Assembly: GCA_964409645.1 (NCBI GenBank)
Contig: CAYPEK010000049.1
Location: forward strand, 1-30,823
DNA from: CAYPEK01 sp964409645
GTDB taxonomy: Bacteria > UBP15 > UBA6099
DNA: 30,823 bases
Direction: 5' to 3'
Shown: one piece after another, positions 1-8,265 of the stretch
Numbering within the stretch: position 1 is the first letter of the stretch
Layout of the letters: each line of letters begins with the position of its first letter
The notes under the pieces: model-generated
What the model saw: only the letters and a program-made list of their open reading frames with translations
What the model was told of the DNA's origin: nothing
The model's database searches: none
Translations under genes and position numbers: made by a program

Positions 1-1302
1 GCCGGCGACGATACGTTCACCGGCAATGGCTTCACGATTCCGGTTGGATGGACGACCGGGATTTACACGGCTCTGACGGCGACAGTGACGGACGTCAGCG
101 GACTGACCGGCACGCTGAACGGAACTCTGACCGTCAGCAATGTGATACCGGACCCGCCGGTTATAACGAACGGTATTGGTTCAAACGGCAGCATAATAAT
201 TACGCTCACCGCGCCGACGACGAACACGGACGGAACGACGCTGACGGACCTCGCGCAGCACAACCTCTACTGGAGCGCGACACCCGGCGGCCCGTACGCT
301 TTTGCGACGCAGACGGCCAACACGGTTTCCGGCGCTACTGTCAGCATGACGCATACGGATTCGTTCACGTGGTACAGTTCGTATTGCTATGTGTCAACAG
401 CAGTCACGGTGTCCGGAATGGAAAGTGCGTACTCGAACGAGAAGTGCGTGGTGGCGATTCCGCCGTCGTACACATTCGACGACGCATGCGCCGAGACGGA
501 TTCCAATATCTACCATCCGCAAAGCTGGCCTTCGTACGTGAACAGGCCGGACGATGTGGCGTATGATACGGCGACCGGCCACTTGTTCGTTGCCGACACC
601 GACAACAACAGAATAAACGAGTTTGACCCGGCGATACCGTGCTCGCATGTTGCGACCTACGGCAGCTACGGTTCAGCTCTCGGCGATCTGCACGCTCCGA
701 CGGGGATCGTTCGCGCGCCGGACGGGCTCTTCTACATCGCTGATTACAACGACCGCATACAGGTTATGGACACGGGCGGCAACTTCCTGAGGCAATGGAC
801 GGTGACGAAAGCCTATTCGGTTGCGGCGGACGATTCCGGTTACATCTACGTCACGACGCTCGGAAATAAGATTTACAAGTTCGACAATATGGGCAACGTG
901 CAGGGAGGCTGGCCGGTCGATGCGAACACTCCGAAAGGTATAGATGTTGATGCGTCGGGCAATATTTATTACGCATCCACAAACCTGAATCAGATAGTGG
1001 TTCTCGATTCGAGCGGCGTGCAGACTGGTACGATCGGAAGCGCCGGGTCGGGCTACGGACAGTTCACAAAAGTCCAGTGGGTCACGGTGGACAGGACAAA
1101 CGGACTGGTGTACGCGTCAGATTACACAGCCAACAGAGTCTCGGTGTTCACACTGAGCGGATCGCTGACGAATATTCTGGGAGCGGCCGGGAGCGGAGCG
1201 GGATACATGCGTGCTCCGTTCGGAGGCACGGTGCTGCCCGACGGCAGAGTATATTTCGCGGATTTCTATAACAACCGCGTTGCCGGATTCACAATGCCGT
1301 AA
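1..1302 (+). CDS. FN3/NHL-repeat beta-propeller protein (5' end missing)
   Basis: The reading frame is open from base 1 (no stop or convincing start), so the N-terminus lies outside the window; 433 residues remain. An Ig/FN3-like all-beta stretch (a tryptophan in NLYWSATPGGPY, then SSYCYVSTAV) comes first. It is followed by six NHL-type blades of the form 'hydrophobic-P-x-G-hydrophobic...D-x-x-G-x-hydrophobic-Y-hydrophobic-A-D...N-R-hydrophobic' (for example HLFVADTDNNRINEFD and RVYFADFYNNRVAGF), ending exactly with the last blade. NHL propellers bind proteins or polymers and are common in secreted or surface proteins. The Thr/Gly/Ser-rich composition fits an extracellular location. No enzymatic motif is visible. 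It stands alone on the plus strand, converges on the minus-strand gene cluster, and ends 28 bases before an intrinsic terminator. The exact function is unknown. Confidence 0.85.
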   Translation, partial: AGDDTFTGNGFTIPVGWTTGIYTALTATVTDVSGLTGTLNGTLTVSNVIPDPPVITNGIGSNGSIIITLTAPTTNTDGTTLTDLAQHNLYWSATPGGPYAFATQTANTVSGATVSMTHTDSFTWYSSYCYVSTAVTVSGMESAYSNEKCVVAIPPSYTFDDACAETDSNIYHPQSWPSYVNRPDDVAYDTATGHLFVADTDNNRINEFDPAIPCSHVATYGSYGSALGDLHAPTGIVRAPDGLFYIADYNDRIQVMDTGGNFLRQWTVTKAYSVAADDSGYIYVTTLGNKIYKFDNMGNVQGGWPVDANTPKGIDVDASGNIYYASTNLNQIVVLDSSGVQTGTIGSAGSGYGQFTKVQWVTVDRTNGLVYASDYTANRVSVFTLSGSLTNILGAAGSGAGYMRAPFGGTVLPDGRVYFADFYNNRVAGFTMP

Positions 1303-1330
1303 AGCAAACCAAAGTCGAAGATATACAATA

Positions 1331-1367
1331 TAAAGGGGTTGCGGAAACGCGCCCCTTTATTTTTTTC
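1331..1367. terminator. Bidirectional intrinsic terminator
   Basis: An A/G-rich arm (AAAGGGG then TTGCG) pairs with CGCG-CCCCTTT across a GAAA tetraloop, with one bulged T, and is followed by ATTTTTTT on the plus strand. It terminates the NHL protein gene. Because the stem is A-rich on its left, the reverse complement also ends in a T-containing tail, so it may serve the convergent minus-strand gene too. The stop codon of that gene (1357-1359) lies inside the right arm. Confidence 0.8.
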
Positions 1368-2205
1368 GTGGATGTCCGGGCCGTTCGAGGGTGATTCCCG
1401 AAAGTCTGCCGGTGGAGAAGTCGCGCACAAGCGTTTTGAACGCGCGGTCGAGGTCGGGCTCGCCGCCTTTTTTCAGGAAGCCGCGTCTTACGGCGAGCGC
1501 TTCGCAGAACGCTGTCGGGTCGTTCGTGTCTCCTGCCGTGTCTGAAATGCCGTAGAACTTGAGGAATATGCTTCCGTAGGCGGGCAGGGCGGCTTGCAGC
1601 AACCCGAAAGCCGCTTCTTCGGCGTCGTACATGTTTTCCTGCAGACAGCCGACAAGGGCGAGAACAACGCCTTCTTCGCGGCGGGCGATCCGCGGCGAGA
1701 CGATTCCCGGGGTGTCCACGAGGAGGAAATTATCCCGCAGTCTGACGAGTTGCAGGCCGCGGGTAATGCCGGGCGCGGCGCCGACCCGCGCGCTCCGTTT
1801 GCCGATCAGGAAATTGGTAACTGTCGATTTTCCGACGTTGGGAAGCCCGGCGACGACGGCGCGTGCGCCGGCCGGTCCTGTGTCTCCCGCCGCCTCGATG
1901 AGCGCCCGCATGATGCGTTCGCGGTCCGAGTTCCCGCGTGCGCCGAGCTGAACAGCTTGTTTACCCTCTCGGCGGAATTCCTCGATCCAGTCCTTTGTCG
2001 CGGTGGGGTCTGCGAGGTCGGTTTTGGTGAAAATGACCGCCGTCCTGCATCCGCCGATTATCTTTGCGATAAAGTCGCAGCGCGTTGCGCGCGGCGCACG
2101 GGCGTCCACAACCTCGATCACGAGATTGACGACGCCGCCCAGACGTTCGAGCCGGTCCATGGCGCGTTTCATGTGTGACGGGAGAACTGTCTTTTTGCCG
2201 TTCAT
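1357..2205 (-). CDS. rbgA: Circularly permuted ribosome-biogenesis GTPase (RbgA/YlqF family)
   Basis: A 282-residue YlqF/RbgA-type GTPase; family members act in late assembly of the large ribosomal subunit. The G motifs occur in the permuted order typical of the family: DARAP at 34-38, TKTD (G4) at 60-63, GLPNVGKST (G1, P-loop) at 120-128, PGITRG (G2) at 145-150 and DTPG (G3) at 164-167. A C-terminal helical domain follows. Length matches the family. The ATG overlaps the stop of the upstream purN gene as ATGA (2202-2205), implying translational coupling. It is the last gene of the minus-strand run and its stop lies inside the terminator stem at 1331-1367. The family call is strong; the exact symbol is by family only. 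Confidence 0.9.
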   Translation of the reverse strand: MNGKKTVLPSHMKRAMDRLERLGGVVNLVIEVVDARAPRATRCDFIAKIIGGCRTAVIFTKTDLADPTATKDWIEEFRREGKQAVQLGARGNSDRERIMRALIEAAGDTGPAGARAVVAGLPNVGKSTVTNFLIGKRSARVGAAPGITRGLQLVRLRDNFLLVDTPGIVSPRIARREEGVVLALVGCLQENMYDAEEAAFGLLQAALPAYGSIFLKFYGISDTAGDTNDPTAFCEALAVRRGFLKKGGEPDLDRAFKTLVRDFSTGRLSGITLERPGHPRKK

Positions 2206-2867
2206 TTCACTTCACTGGGCGGGTGGCGAAACACTTTCTTTCCGCTTATTTCGAGTCGCCCTTCGGCGAACAGTTGTATCGCTTCACAGTAGAGAGGCTT
2301 TTCCACCGCCATCACTTTAGCCGCCACGTCCTCGTATGTATCGCTGTCTTCAACCGGCACTGCTTTCTGGAGAATGATAGGCCCGTGGTCGTACATCTCG
2401 TCCACGAAGTGAATAGTGCATCCGGTTATTTTTACGCCTTGTTCGACAACAGCTTTGTGCACGCGTTCGCCGTAATATTTTTCTCCGCAAAACGCCGGGA
2501 TGAGCGCCGGGTGCGTGTTCATTATTCTGCCGGGCCACCGCTCGACGAACTCCGGCGTGAGAAGGCTCATGAATCCGGCCATCACAATAAGTTCAGGATC
2601 GTAAGGAGCGATTGTTTCGATCAGTTTCCTGTTGAAAGCGATTATTTCATCATCGCCGAATTGTTTGAAATTCTTGCGGGGCACAGCAATGGCCGGGACG
2701 CCGTGCCCGCGAGCTCGCTCAAGCCCGAACGCATCCTCGCGGCTGCTGACAACCACCACCGTCTCTGCGTCGAGGGCGCCCGCGTCGATTCTGTCTTGTA
2801 TGAACTGGTAAGTTGTTCCGCCGCCCGAGAGCAGCACCGCCAGTCTGATTTTCTTTTTTTCGAACAT
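2202..2867 (-). CDS. purN: Phosphoribosylglycinamide formyltransferase (GART)
   Basis: Transfers a formyl group from 10-formyl-tetrahydrofolate to GAR, the third step of de novo purine synthesis. In its 221 residues I see the N-terminal phosphate-binding loop SGGGTT (14-19), the core strand LIVMAGFM (93-100), and the catalytic triad in its usual spacing: Asn117 and His119 (MNTHPALIP) and Asp160 (DHGPII). Start ATG at 2865-2867 is preceded by GGAG about six bases upstream. It follows the Wzy-TPR gene after 25 bases and overlaps the GTPase by 4 bases. No other purine gene is in the window, so purN is detached from a pur operon here. The first loop reads GGGT where E. coli has GNGS, within family variation. 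Confidence 0.93.
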   Translation of the reverse strand: MFEKKKIRLAVLLSGGGTTYQFIQDRIDAGALDAETVVVVSSREDAFGLERARGHGVPAIAVPRKNFKQFGDDEIIAFNRKLIETIAPYDPELIVMAGFMSLLTPEFVERWPGRIMNTHPALIPAFCGEKYYGERVHKAVVEQGVKITGCTIHFVDEMYDHGPIILQKAVPVEDSDTYEDVAAKVMAVEKPLYCEAIQLFAEGRLEISGKKVFRHPPSEVK

Positions 2868-2892
2868 TTTCCGCTCCGATGCGCGCGGGCAA

Positions 2893-5800
2893 TCAACGCC
2901 CGAGCTGGCTGATCTTGGCGAGATTCTTTCTCGCTTCCGCCGAGAACTGCGACTGCGGATATTTGTTCACGAGTTGCTGAAAAGTCACCCTCGCTTCCGC
3001 GAGATTGTTCTGCTTTCCCTGAATGTAGCCGAGCCTGTAGAGCGCTTCCGCCTCCTGATAGTCCTGAATCGCGGGCGAACCGAGGGCGGCGCGCACATAT
3101 TTCTCCGCGTCTCCCATGCGCCCGAGCGTATCGAGCACCTGCGAATAGCGCAGAATGAGCGATACGAACTCCGGCACTCCGCTGTACTGCGTTCCCTGAT
3201 ATTTCGCCACCGCGCTCGACAACACGGCTTCCGCTTCATTGTTGCGCCCGAGTCCCGCGTACGCCGATCCGTACATATAGTAAGTCTTGATTTCGTATTG
3301 CGGATCGAGCGGCTGCTGGGTCAGCCTCGCGAGATACTGGAGTGACTCCTGATATTGTTTCAACTGAATGTGCGCGAGGGAAATATTGAGCAGAGCGAGC
3401 GGGTAATTCGGGTCGGTTTCGAGCGCTTTCTTGTACATGTCGAGCGCCTGCTGAATCTTTCCCTGTTGGAAAAATGTGTTTCCGAGGTTATTGAGCGCTT
3501 TCGCGTTGTTCGGCTGCGCAGCTTTCTTGAACAGCTCGGTTGACATGCCCTGCATCGTGGCCGCCGATGCGAAGAGCTGCATCGACTCCATCTTCCGCCC
3601 CTGTTTCTCCGCGTCTTTGCCGAGCGCGTTGTACATCGCCGCTTTCTTGTTCAGCACGAGCGCTTCGTTATATATAGCGTCGTAATTATTCGGATTAACT
3701 TTTGTTGTGTATTGATACCAGTAAAGAGCCTCGTCATATTTTTTCAATTTCTCGTAGGTCAGAGCGAGTTTGAAGCTTGCCGTGTCGAGTTCGGGCTTGA
3801 TCTTAATCGCCTCGGTGAACATATCGGCGGCTTTCCTGAAATATTCGAGCGCGTTTTCCGCCTTGACGCCTCCGCGCAGTTCGTATTGCCCGTCGGACGA
3901 CTTCATCACAGAGCCTTTGCTGTTCAGCAATCCGACGCCTTTCTGGTAGTAGATCAGCCCAAGGTTGTACCTCGGCAGTTCGTAACTCGGATAGACGGCG
4001 AGCGATTCGTTGAACTGATCCGTAGCTTTGTCGTAGTACTCGTTCGCCTTGGCGGGGTCGCCATTCTTGGCGAATTCCTCCGCCATCTCGAAATAAAGCG
4101 CTCCCCGATTGAGAGTTATCTGCGGCAGATCGAAGTAGCGGTCGGCCTCGCCGAATTCGGCCAGCGATTTCTCGTTGTCTTTTATCTTCTGGAAAAACAT
4201 TCCGCGATACAGATGGATATCTCCGTTATACGGATCAAGCTTCAGCGAAAGGTCGTACCGCTTAAGCGCTTCTTCACTATTGCCTGCCTGCGCTATGTTG
4301 TTCGCTTCTTTCATGACGATGTTGGCCATCTGAACATCGTACGACCACACTGACGTGATGAAGCAGAAGACGAGGGCGGCGAAGATGAAGAGGCCGCCCA
4401 CGAAAGCGCCGAGTATCCCGTCTTCAACGGGCGGAAAATTGAAGACAATCCACCTTTTTGTCCAAGGCGTCTCCGGATGCTGCGTTTCCGGTTTAGGTGT
4501 TTCATCGACGTTATCGGAGCGGCCCTTTTTCTTTTGCTGTTTCGCGGCTTTTTGCTTCAGTGCCTCCGCCGCGGAGTTTGCCTTATCGATATTGATTGTC
4601 GCCGACGCCCATATAGTCTTGAAGCCGGGCAGGTTGCCGCCGAGCGTGCTCTGGCCGAGCAGGCGGTCTTCGCTGAGCGCGAGGAGTGCTACGAGTACTC
4701 CGCAGAACATCGATGTGCCTATGATGTGGAACGGGAACCCGAAGAATGCCGATGCCCCGATCGAGACAAGTCCGCTGAACGCGCCGAGCAGTATGCTCTT
4801 GGTGTAATCCTCGTCGCCTTCGGAGTCTTCTTGCGCCGGTTTCGTATAATAAATACGGTAAAAATATCTAATCAGCATAACAATAAAGAAAATAAGAGCG
4901 AGCGGGCCGAGCGGGCCGAGTTCCGCCCAGATATGCAGATACTCATTATGCGCTTCCTTGGCGTTGACGTCTTTGAAAAACCCCGGAATTATTTTCTGGT
5001 TGGAGTCCTCAAGGTACGCCTTGAGCATTGAAAGGTATCTGATCTTGTAAGCGCCGATGCCGACGCCCAGCTTGTAATGCCGGATCATCTCTTTCGTTCC
5101 GCCCCATATAAAACTGCGGGAGACGACAGAGTCCTCGATCTTCTCGTGCGGGGCAATTTGCTCTGAAGCGGTCTGCGCCGTCTGCTGCGCCTGATTGCGC
5201 CCGCGGGAGGGCAGAACGATTGCGCTGACGACAATCATCACCGCTAACACCAGCCCGACACCTATCAATTTCGCGACTTTCCTGCGCATCAGCAGGTAGG
5301 CCGCGCCCGTCATCACCGCGAAGCCAGCGAAATAAACAACGATCAGTTTGGGCGATTTGGCGATCGCGTTGCCGACCGTGTTCAGGATGGACATGAACCT
5401 GCTCGCGTATGAATAATCCGGCGGGTAAAATATGATTCTGTTTGACGATAGGATCATTATTACAATGCTGATTCCTATGAGGCCCGCGAGATGTATCGCG
5501 GCTTCGACGGCTTTCTTTTTCGACAGCCCATCGATCGAGTACATAAAGAAAACGATGCAGGCGGCGAGGAGGCCGATCCACGATCCGCGCGTTACCGAGA
5601 GCAGCACCACGAACAGCATCGGCACGATTGCCAGCCAGCAAAGAAGTTTGACCCACCAGCGCCGTGCGGCGAGCGAAAAGCCGAGCGCGAGCGGCACCGA
5701 CATGGCGAGCATCTCCGCCACGTAGTTTTTGTTTCCGAGGGTCGAGAAAGGGTCTCTGTTGTTGCCGAGGCCGATGAATTTGTTAACCCCGAAATGCTGA

Positions 5801-6645
5801 GCCATGCCTATCGCGCCCTCTATGAACATGACTATCAGGAACACCGCGACAAGCGTGTTGAAGTGCTTTTTCGCATCGAACGTGTTGACGATAAGATAAA
5901 AATTCATGATAACGAAGAAAAGCTGCGCGAAGTCCTTGAGGCTGACGAAAAAGTTCGGCGACAGAAAGAACGAAAAGAGCGAGATCAGGGTGACAAAAAG
6001 GATCGGAGTGTTGAGCGGCATCCTCCTCAGTTCGATCCTGCCTTTGAGGAACGACGAAAAAAGGAACATGACGAAGATGAGCGAAACCGTGATCTGCATC
6101 AAGGTCTGCTGGGGGAGCCTGAACGACTCGAAAGACCTGAATACGACGAAGTAGGTGGAGAACGCGAGAGAGGTCGAGATGTAGAGGACCAGCATGCGTT
6201 CCATCGGCCTTTTGGGGTCCCTCGAACCGCTTATGACCTGAGGTATTGCAAGCGCCAATGCGGCGGAAACGATCAGAAGAATGAGCTTATAATCGTTTTG
6301 AATGTCGAAAACATCTTCCCCGTAACTTGCTCTCGCCGCAACCGATGCGATGTATATGCCGATAATGAAAATGTAAGCGAAAGCGGAGATGGTGGCGGCG
6401 ACGACGTGGACTTTAGGCCGTCCGGGATTTTTCAGGCCTTCGATTATGTACGGCAGCGAAATCGCCGTCATAATCGCCATCGTGAGCGCGTATTTCAATA
6501 AGTGCTTGTAAGCGAAATTTCTGACCGTTGAATCGATTGTTTCCCTGAAAAGAAGGTAAGGCAGCAGTGCTATCAGTGGGAAAAGAATCGCTTCAAGAAT
6601 TCGTTCAGGAATTGAATTGCTGAATTCCGTCTTTGACATTTTCAT
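2893..6645 (-). CDS. O-antigen ligase/polymerase-like (Wzy_C) membrane protein fused to TPR repeats
   Basis: 1250 residues. The N-terminal ~660 residues are polytopic, with about 14 hydrophobic segments. They hold two Wzy_C/WaaL-family signatures: TRGSW at 352-356, and a large loop (about 480-570) ending in HNEYLHIWAELGPLG (566-580), preceded by SRSFIWGGTKEM and GVGIGAYK. In the family this loop carries the catalytic arginine/histidine surface that moves lipid-linked glycans. A basic, low-complexity cytoplasmic-type linker (about 690-730) and another membrane segment (about 743-765) lead into roughly nine TPR units (about 775-1250), ending in a BamD/YbgF-like repeat. The chosen start (MKMSK) overlaps the 3' end of the STAS gene by 41 bases; a second ATG lies two codons in, and no strong Shine-Dalgarno is seen. 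Likely role: polymerisation, ligation or export of a surface glycan, with TPRs recruiting partners. The substrate is unknown. Confidence 0.85.
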   Translation of the reverse strand: MKMSKTEFSNSIPERILEAILFPLIALLPYLLFRETIDSTVRNFAYKHLLKYALTMAIMTAISLPYIIEGLKNPGRPKVHVVAATISAFAYIFIIGIYIASVAARASYGEDVFDIQNDYKLILLIVSAALALAIPQVISGSRDPKRPMERMLVLYISTSLAFSTYFVVFRSFESFRLPQQTLMQITVSLIFVMFLFSSFLKGRIELRRMPLNTPILFVTLISLFSFFLSPNFFVSLKDFAQLFFVIMNFYLIVNTFDAKKHFNTLVAVFLIVMFIEGAIGMAQHFGVNKFIGLGNNRDPFSTLGNKNYVAEMLAMSVPLALGFSLAARRWWVKLLCWLAIVPMLFVVLLSVTRGSWIGLLAACIVFFMYSIDGLSKKKAVEAAIHLAGLIGISIVIMILSSNRIIFYPPDYSYASRFMSILNTVGNAIAKSPKLIVVYFAGFAVMTGAAYLLMRRKVAKLIGVGLVLAVMIVVSAIVLPSRGRNQAQQTAQTASEQIAPHEKIEDSVVSRSFIWGGTKEMIRHYKLGVGIGAYKIRYLSMLKAYLEDSNQKIIPGFFKDVNAKEAHNEYLHIWAELGPLGPLALIFFIVMLIRYFYRIYYTKPAQEDSEGDEDYTKSILLGAFSGLVSIGASAFFGFPFHIIGTSMFCGVLVALLALSEDRLLGQSTLGGNLPGFKTIWASATINIDKANSAAEALKQKAAKQQKKKGRSDNVDETPKPETQHPETPWTKRWIVFNFPPVEDGILGAFVGGLFIFAALVFCFITSVWSYDVQMANIVMKEANNIAQAGNSEEALKRYDLSLKLDPYNGDIHLYRGMFFQKIKDNEKSLAEFGEADRYFDLPQITLNRGALYFEMAEEFAKNGDPAKANEYYDKATDQFNESLAVYPSYELPRYNLGLIYYQKGVGLLNSKGSVMKSSDGQYELRGGVKAENALEYFRKAADMFTEAIKIKPELDTASFKLALTYEKLKKYDEALYWYQYTTKVNPNNYDAIYNEALVLNKKAAMYNALGKDAEKQGRKMESMQLFASAATMQGMSTELFKKAAQPNNAKALNNLGNTFFQQGKIQQALDMYKKALETDPNYPLALLNISLAHIQLKQYQESLQYLARLTQQPLDPQYEIKTYYMYGSAYAGLGRNNEAEAVLSSAVAKYQGTQYSGVPEFVSLILRYSQVLDTLGRMGDAEKYVRAALGSPAIQDYQEAEALYRLGYIQGKQNNLAEARVTFQQLVNKYPQSQFSAEARKNLAKISQLGR

Positions 6646-6946
6646 AGTGGATGAACACCCGGTCGAGTCCGCAGAGTTTGAAAGCGTCCTCGACTTTCTG
6701 TTTGAACTTTCCCGCGAGGCGCAGGTCTCCGTCGCCCGCGCGGGCAGTGTTGAGGAGCGCGACGAGGACTCCGATTCCGGAGCTGTCCACGTCCGTTATG
6801 CCGCTTATGTCGAGAAGTATCTTTTTGGCGCCGCCGCCGATCACATCACGGATTCTCTTTTTAAAAGTGCCGCCGTTTTCTATGTCGAGCTTGCCGACCA
6901 CATTCACTGTGGACACGCCTTCCTGTTCGATTACTGTAAGATGCAT
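6605..6946 (-). CDS. STAS-domain anti-anti-sigma factor (SpoIIAA/RsbV type)
   Basis: 113 residues, a single STAS domain. The phosphorylation motif DSSGIGVLVALL is intact at 54-65, the expected phosphoserine being Ser55 right after Asp54. In the SpoIIAA/RsbV family this serine is phosphorylated by an anti-sigma kinase and freed by a PP2C phosphatase, releasing a sigma factor. The frame stays open upstream to 7099, but the start at 6944-6946 (MHLTVIEQEG) is chosen because it fits the usual domain start and has GAGAGG about six bases upstream; the extra residues would overlap the HTH gene. No anti-sigma kinase (HATPase_c) or sigma factor is in the window. It begins 29 bases after the HTH gene and overlaps the next gene by 41 bases. 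Confidence 0.88.
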   Translation of the reverse strand: MHLTVIEQEGVSTVNVVGKLDIENGGTFKKRIRDVIGGGAKKILLDISGITDVDSSGIGVLVALLNTARAGDGDLRLAGKFKQKVEDAFKLCGLDRVFIHYENVKDGIQQFNS

Positions 6947-6975
6947 TCCGGCCTCTCTGTTCTTTCTTACTTGTC

Positions 6976-7614
6976 TTACTTGCGTTGTGATTCGAGGAAA
7001 TTCAGAATGTCGTTCAGTTTGAAGCGGCGCTGGTTTCCGGGCGTTCTGTAGTGCGGAAGAATTCCTTTTGCCGTATAGCGTCTCACGGTGGCTTTGCATA
7101 CGCCCATCACTTTTGCCGCTTCTTCGAGGGAAAGGGTTGGATTGACTAGCCGTTCGAGGATTTCCTCGCGTGTCTTCGCCGCTGCCTGCCGCTGTCTTTT
7201 TGCCGCTTCAACGTCCTCGACGCGAGTGACTTTTTCGATGCCCGGCAGCCGTTTCTGTTGTACCGTCGGGAGGGTTTCTTCCTTCACCGTCTTTCTGGTT
7301 TTTGTCGAACGCTCCGCGGCATCCCAAATGTCCTGAACCGAAACAAAAGGAGAGGTGAGGGGACGCGGTGGCCTTGGGCCGGGGTCTTCCTGCTGTGGCG
7401 CCGGCGCGGGTTTCTGAGCCGCGGGTGGCGCGGCCGGCGCCTTTGGCTCGGCGCTCTCCGGCGCGACAGGTTGACGCGATATTGTGTATCTGTCCCGGTC
7501 TATGCTCGGCACCGGCCGTTTCGGCACGCTTGGGGGCGTTTCTCTTTTCTTCTGTTCAGCACGATCCATTTGCTCGCGCACGTATTTCTGCCAGTCGTCA
7601 TATTTGTTTGTCAA
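6976..7614 (-). CDS. HTH_17/excisionase-like (MerR-superfamily fold) DNA-binding protein with Pro-rich N-terminus
   Basis: 212 residues. Residues about 161-210 form a winged HTH of the MerR/excisionase type: LSLEEAAKVMGVCKATVRRY (recognition helix) then TAKGILPHYRTPGNQRRF (wing) and a final helix LNDILNFLESQ. The first ~150 residues are low-complexity: charged to about 30, Pro/Ala/Gln-rich at about 48-86, then Lys/Arg/Glu-rich helix. The start is TTG (7612-7614), chosen for a perfect AGGAGG five bases upstream. It lies between acylphosphatase and STAS in the same direction. Such proteins bind DNA as small regulators or nucleoid-type factors. Target unknown. Confidence 0.75.
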   Translation of the reverse strand: MTNKYDDWQKYVREQMDRAEQKKRETPPSVPKRPVPSIDRDRYTISRQPVAPESAEPKAPAAPPAAQKPAPAPQQEDPGPRPPRPLTSPFVSVQDIWDAAERSTKTRKTVKEETLPTVQQKRLPGIEKVTRVEDVEAAKRQRQAAAKTREEILERLVNPTLSLEEAAKVMGVCKATVRRYTAKGILPHYRTPGNQRRFKLNDILNFLESQRK

Positions 7615-7660
7615 AACCGCCTCCTGAACCGCGGGGCATCCAGTGCCTTCCGCGGGAGGT

Positions 7661-7936
7661 TTAATATCTTATTGTGAAACCGCTGTAATGCGGTTTCTCT
7701 GTTTCCGACCATTCGGTATCGACGCCCGCAACATCGGACATCGACGGCCCCTGCCTAAGACTTTCGAGCAGGGACAAGAGCTTTTCCTCCGCGCCTTCGG
7801 CTTCAACCTCGACATTGCCGTCGGGCAGGTTTCGGGTCCAGCCCGACACTCCCAGCGCGGCGGCGCGCCTTTGCACGAAATATCTATAGCCGACCCCCTG
7901 AACGGTTCCTTTGACTATAGCCCGCAAAACCTTCAC
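7661..7936 (-). CDS. acyP: Acylphosphatase
   Basis: 91 residues, the usual length. The phosphate-binding loop GTVQGVGYRYFVQRRA (10-25) contains the catalytic arginine Arg18, and GWTRNLPDGNVEVEAEG supplies the second catalytic residue Asn36. The C-terminus FTIRY matches the family end. Acylphosphatases hydrolyse carboxyl-phosphate bonds such as acetyl or carbamoyl phosphate. The start is GTG (7934-7936), overlapping the stop of the upstream small gene as GTGA, so translation is probably coupled to it. Confidence 0.92.
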   Translation of the reverse strand: MKVLRAIVKGTVQGVGYRYFVQRRAAALGVSGWTRNLPDGNVEVEAEGAEEKLLSLLESLRQGPSMSDVAGVDTEWSETEKPHYSGFTIRY

Positions 7937-8220
7937 TTGCCGCCGCCCTTTTTGTCCCCCGCATCGTTGATAACCTGAATCGGCGGTGCAAACGCCGACA
8001 GTTTCGCGAGCAGTGACTTTGTGGCAGGCGGCTTTGCCGGCCCGCCTTCTTTCTTGGGCTTCTCCTGCTCGAACTCTTCGAGATTGCGGTCGCTCTCTTC
8101 GAGCAGGTCGAGGAATTCATGCTCCTCGCCGGCTTTTCTGTCTTTCTTCTGTTTTTTCGACGCGTCGTGGACCCTGTAAAGGTCCTTTGACCTGTCGATT
8201 CTAGATGGGCCGTCCGACAT
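7933..8220 (-). CDS. Small charged hypothetical protein
   Basis: 95 residues, no recognised family. Highly charged and Lys/Glu/Asp-rich: a basic stretch (KKQKKDRKAG, about 22-31), an acidic helix (EFLDLLEESDRNLEEFEQEK, about 35-54), a Pro/Lys linker and a hydrophobic patch (SLLAKLSAFAPPIQVI, about 69-84). No signal peptide or membrane segment. ATG at 8218-8220 has GAGGGGA about six bases upstream. The 4-base overlap with acylphosphatase argues that it is translated. Probably cytosolic and partly disordered; function unknown. Confidence 0.65.
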   Translation of the reverse strand: MSDGPSRIDRSKDLYRVHDASKKQKKDRKAGEEHEFLDLLEESDRNLEEFEQEKPKKEGGPAKPPATKSLLAKLSAFAPPIQVINDAGDKKGGGK

Positions 8221-8265
8221 GGAAGTCCCCTCGTTTTCGCTTTCGCGGCCGGGCCGCTCTGCGTT

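Noticed and set aside
5491..6501. 336-codon plus-strand frame opposite the Wzy-TPR gene
   Set aside because: Low-complexity Arg/Glu/Asp composition with no motif; shadow of the opposite strand coding frame.
6947..7099. N-terminal extension of the STAS protein
   Set aside because: Overlaps the HTH gene by over 120 bases and lacks a ribosome binding site; the internal ATG at 6946 has one and matches the domain start.
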